IMG/VR virus record: IMGVR_UViG_3300042556_001736
Span: 1 to 55,629 of that record
Reading direction: 5' to 3' (one strand)
Source: a virus
DNA: 55,629 nt
The notes under the pieces were generated by a model. It was not told where the DNA came from. It searched no databases and saw only the letters and a program-made list of their open reading frames with translations. A program made the translations under genes and the position numbers. Positions within the stretch are counted from its first letter, which is position 1. The number at the start of each line of letters is the position of its first letter. This document shows positions 42,223 through 47,873 of the stretch, piece by piece.

Positions 42223-42492
42223 TGCAGCACGAGGCGCTGCAGCATCTGCAGCACGACGCATCATGCTGCAGCATCAGCTTCCGGGGCTGGTCATCACACC
42301 ACGGATTTCTGCAGCGCAGCACAGCATCTGCTCGGTGCAGCATTTGCAGCAGTGGGGGCCACCCCTAAGGGGGTGTCTCCCCTTGCTGCTGCATAAATGC
42401 TGCATTACCCGACCTGCACCATTTGCAGCATGACGCAGCATGCTGCTAATGCTGCATGCTGCAGGGGGATGAAAAAAATTACAAATGCTGCA
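42223..42492. repeat. Array of TGCAGCA/TGCTGCA heptamers (origin, partition or packaging candidate)
   Basis: TGCAGCA occurs at 42223, 42238, 42247, 42267, 42336, 42345 and 42424; its complement TGCTGCA at 42264, 42387, 42398, 42450, 42457 and 42486. Pairs spaced 9 bases (42238/42247 and 42336/42345) look like iterons. The array fills the non-coding gap where the two transcription arms diverge, next to terS and its upstream gene. A hairpin (CACCCC/GGGGTG at about 42360-42375) lies inside. No gene is seen here. Confidence 0.75.
42372..42392 (-). other. Vestigial minus-strand leader fragment
   Basis: On the minus strand this reads CAGCAGCAAGGGGAGACACCC, minus the final base of that run being shared with a hairpin. 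It has the CAGCAA and GGAGACACC parts of the shared leader but no start codon and no TTGCAA pair. Probably a decayed copy of the element within the repeat array. Confidence 0.4.
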
Positions 42493-42501
42493 AATTAGGT
42501 G

Positions 42502-42563
42502 TTGCAACCTCACGTTGGATATGAGAGAAGAGGTCATCAGCAACGACCAACCGGAGACACCCA
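42502..42563 (+). promoter_or_regulatory. Early promoter/leader element 5, start of the rightward arm
   Basis: TTGCAA (42502-42507) and TTGGAT (42515-42520) are 13 bases apart. ATCAGCAAC lies at 42536-42544 and CGGAGACACCCA precedes the ATG at 42564. It would drive the run of small early genes to about 45.9 kb. Confidence 0.7.
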
Positions 42564-42785
42564 ATGACCATCACCAAGCTCTACACCTCCTCCTTCACCG
42601 GTGCCAACAAGCGCCCCGCCAGCGGTGACGTGGTGTTCGAAGACGGCAAATCCTACGGCTGGCTGCTTCACCCCTACACCGGAGAGATCGTCCTCTTCAA
42701 TTATCGCAAGGTGGCTGGCACCAGCGTTCTGGCCAGCTTCAAGTCGCCCAAGCGTTCCGCCGCCATCGCCGCCGCCATCGCCTGA
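42564..42785 (+). CDS. Small early protein, 73 aa
   Basis: First gene of the rightward arm. A beta-rich core (VVFEDGKSYGWLLHPYTGEI) is followed by a basic alanine-rich end. The start follows the shared leader. No family recognised. Confidence 0.7.
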   Translation: MTITKLYTSSFTGANKRPASGDVVFEDGKSYGWLLHPYTGEIVLFNYRKVAGTSVLASFKSPKRSAAIAAAIA

Positions 42786-42812
42786 CCCTATCAGCAACCA
42801 AGGAGACACCCA

Positions 42813-43043
42813 GTGACCGCCTACCGCAACATCGACGCCGACAAGGCCCACCGCAGCTTCAAGCGCCTCAAGGGCCGGCAGGTGCGTATCGTGCACCGCC
42901 ACCTGCTGGCGGCCGTTGACCGCGTCATGACCGCCCGCGCCTTCTTCGACCACTCCGGCGACAAGACCCTGCTGCTCCGCAGCCTGTCCGAGGTCTACGC
43001 CCTCAACGCCGTGAAGCGTGAGCTGCAGGCGGAGGGCTACTGA
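42813..43043 (+). CDS. Small basic early protein, 76 aa
   Basis: The GTG at 42813 follows a partial leader, TATCAGCAACCAAGGAGACA, that lacks the TTGCAA pair, so the leader alone is repeated here inside the operon. The protein is basic and helical (RSFKRLKGRQVRIVHRHLL). No family recognised. Confidence 0.68.
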   Translation: MTAYRNIDADKAHRSFKRLKGRQVRIVHRHLLAAVDRVMTARAFFDHSGDKTLLLRSLSEVYALNAVKRELQAEGY

Positions 43044-43044
43044 C

Positions 43045-43299
43045 ATGCTCCGCCCCACCCTCAACATCAACGGCACCAGCGCGGACGACCTGATCGAGCC
43101 GCGCCGCGACGCCTACGACGCCCTGCAGGCCGCCATCAAGGCGCTGCAGCAGGTGACGCCCAACGGCCGGGACTACCCCGGCGACAACGACCAGTGCGTG
43201 GCCGATCGGCAGACGCACTACACCCGCCTCGCGGCGATCACGGCCATCGCGACCGAGATCGTCGCCGAAGCCGTCCTCATCAAGGAGCAGATCAAATGA
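43045..43299 (+). CDS. Small early protein, 84 aa
   Basis: The ATG at 43045 comes one base after the previous stop (TGACATG). A helical protein with an AYDALQAAIKALQQV segment and an alanine-rich C-terminal helix. The stop overlaps the next start (ATGA). Not recognised. Confidence 0.65.
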   Translation: MLRPTLNINGTSADDLIEPRRDAYDALQAAIKALQQVTPNGRDYPGDNDQCVADRQTHYTRLAAITAIATEIVAEAVLIKEQIK

Positions 43300-43616
43300 A
43301 GCACACACCCGGCCCATGGTTCGCCGTCTGCCGCATGGTAGAGGTGGACGACGACCACGCTGACATCTGCAGCACCAACCCTGACCTGTTCGGGCAGGGC
43401 CACCGTGCGCCCCCGATCGAGGAGCAGCAGGCCAACGCCCGCCTGATCGCCGCAGCCCCTGACATGCTCGCCATGCTGCAGGAGGTCGCCGACTACCTCG
43501 ACTGCTACGCCGACGTGGTGGACGGCGACAACGGCCAGCCCGAGGCGAACGAGGCCCTGCGCCTGCTGACGGCCGTGACAGATCTCATCGCCTCTGCAAC
43601 AGGAGAACACCAATGA
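43296..43616 (+). CDS. Ead/Ea22-like early protein, 106 aa
   Basis: Begins MKHTPGPW and has NARLIAAAPDMLAMLQEVADY, the two hallmarks of the Ead/Ea22-like early phage family. The C-terminal helix is acidic. ATGA overlaps on both sides. Function unknown; common in early accessory regions of temperate and lytic phages. Confidence 0.78.
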   Translation: MKHTPGPWFAVCRMVEVDDDHADICSTNPDLFGQGHRAPPIEEQQANARLIAAAPDMLAMLQEVADYLDCYADVVDGDNGQPEANEALRLLTAVTDLIASATGEHQ

Positions 43617-43816
43617 CTGACCGCGCATCGGAACGTCTGTGCATGTTCACCCCTGACAGTAGCAACGAAACGCGCTTTGTAGGCCGCAAGACGGCCGCTG
43701 ATGTCTTGCGCTCCTACCGTCGCAACGGCTTTGTGCGGCGCGATCAAGACATGCACGGGGCCTACTGGCTCACCAATGTTCTGGGTGAGCGCCACCATTT
43801 GGATACGTGGGGCTGA
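43613..43816 (+). CDS. Small early protein, 67 aa
   Basis: ATGA overlap with the Ead-like gene. It contains VLRSYRRNGFVRRDQD and AYWLTNVLGERHHLDTWG, a compact basic fold that I cannot assign. Confidence 0.62.
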   Translation: MTDRASERLCMFTPDSSNETRFVGRKTAADVLRSYRRNGFVRRDQDMHGAYWLTNVLGERHHLDTWG

Positions 43817-43844
43817 CGCCCTTCAGCAATTAAGGAGAAGACCA

Positions 43845-44042
43845 ATGACTGACGGCCCCGCCCTCATCTTCACCGGCCTCGTTCTCGCCCTCCTCGGCCT
43901 GCTGCTGTGGGCCGACGTGTGGGAGGACAAGGCCCACCAGCGCGCCGTGGCCCACTGTCAGGAGCGCCAGATGGTGCTGGTGGACACGCCCGCAGGCGAG
44001 CGCTGCTCGCACGTCTGGGCACTGGAGCCAACGCGCCGATGA
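43845..44042 (+). CDS. Single-TM early membrane protein, 65 aa
   Basis: The ATG at 43845 follows TTCAGCAATTAAGGAGAAGA, another partial copy of the shared leader. One N-terminal membrane helix (ALIFTGLVLALLGLLLW) is followed by a charged cytoplasmic or periplasmic part with two cysteines. The next gene overlaps by ATGA. Confidence 0.68.
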   Translation: MTDGPALIFTGLVLALLGLLLWADVWEDKAHQRAVAHCQERQMVLVDTPAGERCSHVWALEPTRR

Positions 44043-44155
44043 CGGGCGACAACTGGCTGGCTATAGCCATCCTCGCCCTCATGGCCACGGCCGTCTGGAT
44101 CATCGTCCGGCGGCCGCCCACCACCCCGCAAGATATTGAGGACACCGACTGGTGA
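44039..44155 (+). CDS. Tiny membrane protein, 38 aa
   Basis: ATGA overlap at the start and GTGA overlap at the end. One membrane helix (WLAIAILALMATAVWIIV) and an acidic tail (TPQDIEDTDW). It may act with the membrane protein before it; function unknown. Confidence 0.65.
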   Translation: MTGDNWLAIAILALMATAVWIIVRRPPTTPQDIEDTDW

Positions 44156-44586
44156 CTACAGACATCCGACTTAACGCGCTGATCCGCGCCCTCGACGAGC
44201 GACTGAAGACGGTCAGCCTCGACGATGTGGAGTTGAGCGTCCGCTCACTGAAGGCGCTCAAGGACTGCGGCGTACGCACCCTGCACGAGGCCCAGATGGC
44301 GCTGATCAACCGCCAACTGCACCGGCAGTCCGGCATAGGCCCCAAGGCCGTCCGAGAGGTCGAGGAGATCATCTTCAACGTCACCGCCGCCCTGCCGCCA
44401 CCGGCCGAGGTGGCGAGGCAGCAGCGCCGCCTTGAGCTCAACAGCCTACTGCTGGCCTACGAGACGCACGTGCTGGCGCTGTACGCCTACCAGAGCGCCG
44501 ACGTGGCCGACCCCGAGGGTTCGATTGCCAAGCGCAAAGTATCAATTGAGAAAGTTCGCGAGTTGATCCTCGCTTTCGCAGACTGA
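44152..44586 (+). CDS. RNA polymerase alpha-CTD-like protein, 144 aa
   Basis: Residues 24-74 align with the alpha C-terminal domain: DDVELSVRSLKALKDCGVRT, then GIGPKAVREVEEII. Counterparts of E. coli R265, G296, K298 and E302 of the DNA-binding determinant are R31, G63, K65 and E69; N268 and S299 are replaced. A C-terminal helical tail follows. No alpha N-terminal dimer domain is present. It could bind promoter DNA or sigma/activators and redirect host polymerase (inference). GTG start with GTGA overlap. Confidence 0.7.
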   Translation: MTTDIRLNALIRALDERLKTVSLDDVELSVRSLKALKDCGVRTLHEAQMALINRQLHRQSGIGPKAVREVEEIIFNVTAALPPPAEVARQQRRLELNSLLLAYETHVLALYAYQSADVADPEGSIAKRKVSIEKVRELILAFAD

Positions 44587-44597
44587 AGGACTGAGCC

Positions 44598-44999
44598 ATG
44601 ACCCGTCGACCCATCATCCACAATCGTCGCTTCTGCTGGCTCTACGCCGACGGCCGACGCGAGCCTGTGCAGGTCACTGAGCGGCTGCTGGCGCAGGTGC
44701 GGCAGGCGTCCTACCAGACGCAGGTGCAGGCCGCCCAGCGCGCCGCGCAGGAGGCTGAAGCGCCACCCCGCCGCACCAACCACCCACCACGGCCACCCGG
44801 CACCACGCCGCTGCTGCCGCAGAACGGCTACGACATCGGCAACCGGACGCTCAGCGAGCTGGCCCACGACCTCGGCTGGGGCTCAGTGGCGCGCTGCACG
44901 GCGGCGCTCAAGGAGCACCGGCCGACCGTCTATGAGGCTGCCCGCGCCAACGGCCGGGCGAGGGGCCGCGTCAACCTGAGACAGGGGCAACCGGCATGA
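44598..44999 (+). CDS. Hypothetical early protein, 133 aa
   Basis: The basic N-terminus (RRPIIHNRRFCWLYADGRRE), a Gln/Ala helix, a proline-rich linker (PPRRTNHPPRPPGTTP) and a helix-turn-helix-like C-terminus (LSELAHDLGWGSVARCTAALK) suggest a DNA-binding role, but no family is recognised. Coupled to the next gene by ATGA. Confidence 0.65.
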   Translation: MTRRPIIHNRRFCWLYADGRREPVQVTERLLAQVRQASYQTQVQAAQRAAQEAEAPPRRTNHPPRPPGTTPLLPQNGYDIGNRTLSELAHDLGWGSVARCTAALKEHRPTVYEAARANGRARGRVNLRQGQPA

Positions 45000-45226
45000 C
45001 CACAGTCGCAGGACGCTACACCTTTGAGGTGACACAGCCACCGGGCCGGCAGCCGCCGGTCGCGGGCGGCCAATGCACCAACCTTCCCGCCGCCATGCGC
45101 GAGGCGGGCCACTACCACCGCATCTATGCTCAAGACGGCAGGGCGCGCGTCGAGGTGTATGAGAACGGGGCCGGCGGCAATAGGATATTGCATCTGATGT
45201 CCACCGCCGGAAGGGTGCAGCCATGA
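44996..45226 (+). CDS. Hypothetical early protein, 76 aa
   Basis: ATGA overlaps on both sides. Beta-rich with a conserved-looking RYTFEVTQPPG start and ARVEVYENGAGG end. No family recognised. Confidence 0.62.
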   Translation: MTTVAGRYTFEVTQPPGRQPPVAGGQCTNLPAAMREAGHYHRIYAQDGRARVEVYENGAGGNRILHLMSTAGRVQP

Positions 45227-45501
45227 TCGCCCCCGATGCAATTGACCGTTTGCGCGACACGATGGCAGGCCAGACTGGCGGCGGTATGACGTGCATGGAC
45301 GCAGACGACGCCCGCGCTATCCTCGACCACATCACTGCACTGACAGCAGAACGTGATGCTGCGGTGGCAGAGGTGGGGCAGATCGTGGCATGGTTGCGGA
45401 AAGAGGCAATTATGTCGACCGACACTGTTCGCAGACGCATGAACAAGGCATTGGATCAGATCGCAGCCGGCGCACACAAGGAGACGACCGATGCCCAGTA
45501 G
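45223..45501 (+). CDS. Hypothetical helical early protein, 92 aa
   Basis: Starts MIAPDAIDRLRDTM. A DADDARAILDHITALTAERD segment gives a coiled-coil helix, and the end is charged. ATGA overlap before; it overlaps the next gene by 11 bases. Confidence 0.62.
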   Translation: MIAPDAIDRLRDTMAGQTGGGMTCMDADDARAILDHITALTAERDAAVAEVGQIVAWLRKEAIMSTDTVRRRMNKALDQIAAGAHKETTDAQ

Positions 45502-45901
45502 ACCCATCTACGAGAGCGACGCCGACCGCAGCAATCAGGCCAGCGTCGTGGCCAAGCTGGAGCGCGCCTTCGGCCTGACGGCCACCGCGCCGCAAGACCG
45601 CTTCGCGCCGTACGACGCCGTCTTCCGCTTCACGCACCGGCCCTGCGTCGTCGAGATCAAGGTGCGCCGCAACGCGCGCGCCCGCTACGACACGTACCTG
45701 CTGAGCGAGGCCAAGTACAACGCGCTCTGCGCGGTGGACGCCAACGCGCTGCTGGCGGTGCAGTGGACGGATCAACTGGGGGTCGTGCAGCTCCCCGTCG
45801 AGCACACCGTCACCACCGGCGGCCGCTCAGACCGGGGCGACAGCCGCGACATCGAGCGCGTGGTGCTGATCCCGATCGAGGCGTTTATTCCGGTGCCTTA
45901 G
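45491..45901 (+). CDS. PD-(D/E)xK-like nuclease candidate, 136 aa
   Basis: The core APYDAVFRFTHRPCVVEIKV supplies an acidic residue followed by E-x-K on the next strand, the signature of the restriction-endonuclease fold. A preceding helix has an N-x-A-S-V motif (NQASVVAKLERAFG), and YLLSEAKYNAL could supply the following helix. Function is inferred. Its 3' end overlaps the convergent 45885-46052 gene by 17 bases. Confidence 0.55.
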   Translation: MPSRPIYESDADRSNQASVVAKLERAFGLTATAPQDRFAPYDAVFRFTHRPCVVEIKVRRNARARYDTYLLSEAKYNALCAVDANALLAVQWTDQLGVVQLPVEHTVTTGGRSDRGDSRDIERVVLIPIEAFIPVP

Positions 45902-46052
45902 CGGCGCGCAGGGCGTCGTCGTACTCCCGTTCGCGCCGGGCGATGATCGACGCGAACTGGGCGTAGACAGCCTCGACGGCGCGGCCCACGGCCACGTCCC
46001 GCGCCTCTAGCGCGACGTGCAGGTTCGCCAACGCCTCTTGCGCCTTCTTCAT
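45885..46052 (-). CDS. Small helical protein coupled to the phosphoesterase gene, 55 aa
   Basis: The ATG at 46052 overlaps the phosphoesterase stop (ATGA). One long amphipathic helix: MKKAQEALANLHVALEARDV and more, ending in KAPE. It lies on the minus strand within a plus-strand region. Perhaps a partner of the phosphoesterase. Confidence 0.68.
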   Translation of the reverse strand: MKKAQEALANLHVALEARDVAVGRAVEAVYAQFASIIARREREYDDALRAAKAPE

Positions 46053-47065
46053 GATACCTCCTGCTCAGCCAGATAGTCTGCGTGGTCGTCCACGACCACC
46101 TGCCCGCGCCACATCGCGCGACCCTCGATCACCTCGCATATCTCTGGCGGCAGCAGCCGCCCGTCCTTGAAGGTGAGCACGGCGAAGCCGGCGCAGGCCG
46201 GGCTGTAGCCGTTCTCCGCATACTCGAACTGGGGCCCGGTGGGCTCGGCCAGACAGCCGGTCTGCACGCCCCACCGGCGGCCGCGATAGTCGCCCCACGG
46301 CTTGACCTCAAGGATGTGCGTGTGGCCAGTCAGCATGCTGACGCCGCTCTTCAGCGTGTTGTTGTAGGCGCTATGCACTCCGTTGGCCTGCCGGTGCTTG
46401 ACCATGACAGGGTGTTTGCTGGCGCGGTTGAGCCAGCACGACCACGTCAAGTCCCACTCTGGGAAGTGCTCGGCGAGGCGCAGGCCGGGCAGCCCCTCGA
46501 ACATCGGCACCTGCGTCGCGAGGCGGCGCTCGAAGTTCATCTCGTGGTTGCCGACCGTGTAGATCGACCGCACGCCCGTGCGCGCCGGCTTGGCCGCCAT
46601 GCGCCAGCGGTGCAGTGCGTCCGTGACGCAGTCCAGCTCCTCCTTGACTGTCGGCCGGTGCTGCCAGCCGAACGGGTCGTGCCGGTTGGTGCTCGCGCCG
46701 TCCAACCAGTCGCCGTTGGCGATCAGCATACGCACGGCCTTGCCGAGGTCGGCGGTCACCAGCAGCAGGGCCTTGAGGGCCGTGGTGTCGGGGCCGGGCC
46801 AGATGTGCGCGTCGGATCCGACCAAGACGACGCCGTCGCGCATCTCGCAGTTGATCACCTTCTTGTACGTTGACCGGCTGATGGGGGACGTGGACGCCTT
46901 GACGGTGGGCAGATCGATGCCCTTGGCGGTCAGGGCGTTGCGCCGGGCGTAGATGTTGCGCTCGGAGGTGCCAAGCTCTCGGGCCACGGCGGCCGGGGAG
47001 AAGTTACATCGCTCCCACGCGTCTATCAAAACTTCGTCGGGGATCGTGTCTTTGCGCGCGGCCAT
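46049..47065 (-). CDS. Calcineurin-like metallophosphoesterase with N-terminal HTH, 338 aa
   Basis: Metal-site motifs are in the usual order: GSDAH (83-87), NGDW (117-120), GNHE (172-175) and GHTH (247-250). Residues 8-45 look like a helix-turn-helix (SPAAVARELGTSERNIYARR). The start at 47065 is preferred because AAAGGG lies at ribosome-binding distance; 47071 is possible. The substrate may be a phosphodiester or nucleic acid. Leftward orientation sets it apart from its neighbours, suggesting an acquired cassette. Confidence 0.85.
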   Translation of the reverse strand: MAARKDTIPDEVLIDAWERCNFSPAAVARELGTSERNIYARRNALTAKGIDLPTVKASTSPISRSTYKKVINCEMRDGVVLVGSDAHIWPGPDTTALKALLLVTADLGKAVRMLIANGDWLDGASTNRHDPFGWQHRPTVKEELDCVTDALHRWRMAAKPARTGVRSIYTVGNHEMNFERRLATQVPMFEGLPGLRLAEHFPEWDLTWSCWLNRASKHPVMVKHRQANGVHSAYNNTLKSGVSMLTGHTHILEVKPWGDYRGRRWGVQTGCLAEPTGPQFEYAENGYSPACAGFAVLTFKDGRLLPPEICEVIEGRAMWRGQVVVDDHADYLAEQEVS

Positions 47066-47130
47066 GAACATCCCTTTGAAAAAGGCTCGCCTGCGCCCTT
47101 AGCACAAAAATTGTTAATTAAAAATGTCTA

Positions 47131-47189
47131 TTGCAATCGGCGATTGCATCTGCCACACAGCAGGCCCATCAGCAAACGGAGAGACCGAT
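47131..47189 (+). promoter_or_regulatory. Early promoter/leader element 6
   Basis: TTGCAA (47131-47136) and TTGCAT (47144-47149) are 13 bases apart. ATCAGCAAACGGAGAGACCG precedes the ATG at 47190. It lies in the divergent gap (47066-47189) between the phosphoesterase and the replication genes; the AT-rich half of the gap (47106-47126) may hold the leftward promoter, but no clear boxes are seen. Confidence 0.68.
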
Positions 47190-47447
47190 ATGAGCATCTG
47201 GGATATCCTCAACCCTTGGGGCGCGCTGCGCGAGGCCCGCTGGCTCGCCGCCAGTCAGAAGCGCGAGATCGAGGCCCTGTACGCCAAGCTCGGCGAGACC
47301 GAGCGCAAGGCGTCCAACTCCGCGACGGACGGCCTCGTCATCCGCGTCCTGCGCTCCAAGATCGAGCGTCTGGAGGACACCCTCAAGCAGGCGCACTTCC
47401 GCGACCCGAAGACCGGCCGCCTCGGCCCGAAGGGGGTGCGGAAATGA
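47190..47447 (+). CDS. Coiled-coil early protein, 85 aa
   Basis: Starts MSIWDILNPWGALREARWL and continues with a long coiled coil (REIEALYAKLGETERKA; IERLEDTLKQAHF). The start follows the leader; an upstream in-frame ATG at 47124 is inside the promoter. ATGA-coupled to another coiled-coil gene. Confidence 0.68.
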   Translation: MSIWDILNPWGALREARWLAASQKREIEALYAKLGETERKASNSATDGLVIRVLRSKIERLEDTLKQAHFRDPKTGRLGPKGVRK

Positions 47448-47617
47448 TCGCCGAGGCACGCGAGGCCTTCGCCCAGCGCGATCGGCTGCAGGCCGAGCTG
47501 GACGCCGTCAACGCACGGCTGGTCAAGCTCAAGTCGCAATACATGCAGGAGACGCACATCTGGGGCATCCGGGATGAGCGCTTCCGTCACGAGATCAACA
47601 AACTGGAAGACGCATGA
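47444..47617 (+). CDS. Small coiled-coil protein, 57 aa
   Basis: ATGA overlaps before and after. One coiled coil (AFAQRDRLQAELDAVNARL) with a basic end. Possibly forms a heteromer with the preceding protein. Function unknown. Confidence 0.68.
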   Translation: MIAEAREAFAQRDRLQAELDAVNARLVKLKSQYMQETHIWGIRDERFRHEINKLEDA

Positions 47618-47853
47618 CAAACCGAATTGACGCCATCAATCTCGCCATCGCCAAGGGCGGCGGCATCGTCCGCTTCGCCAAGAGCATGGGCGTGTCGCAT
47701 CAGGCGGTCTACGCGTGGAAGCGCAGAGGCTGGGTGCCGGTGGAGAAGGCTGTTGTGATCGAGGCCGCCTACGGCGTCCCGCGCGATGACCTGATGAGCC
47801 CCGACCTCGTCCGCGCGCTTGCTGCCCCGAGTGCCAGCGCCGACCTGCTGTAA
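47614..47853 (+). CDS. YdaS/Cro-like helix-turn-helix regulator, 79 aa
   Basis: RFAKSMGVSHQAVYAWKRRG followed by WVPVEKAVVIEAAYG and RDDLMSPDLV is the YdaS/Cro-type HTH layout (recognition helix S-H-Q-A-V-Y-A-W). Such proteins repress or activate phage promoters. It is the only clear small HTH regulator in the window and so the prime candidate to read the 13-base-spaced TTG boxes. ATGA overlap with the gene before. Confidence 0.82.
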   Translation: MTNRIDAINLAIAKGGGIVRFAKSMGVSHQAVYAWKRRGWVPVEKAVVIEAAYGVPRDDLMSPDLVRALAAPSASADLL

Positions 47854-47873
47854 TATCCGTGGAGGACGACGAC

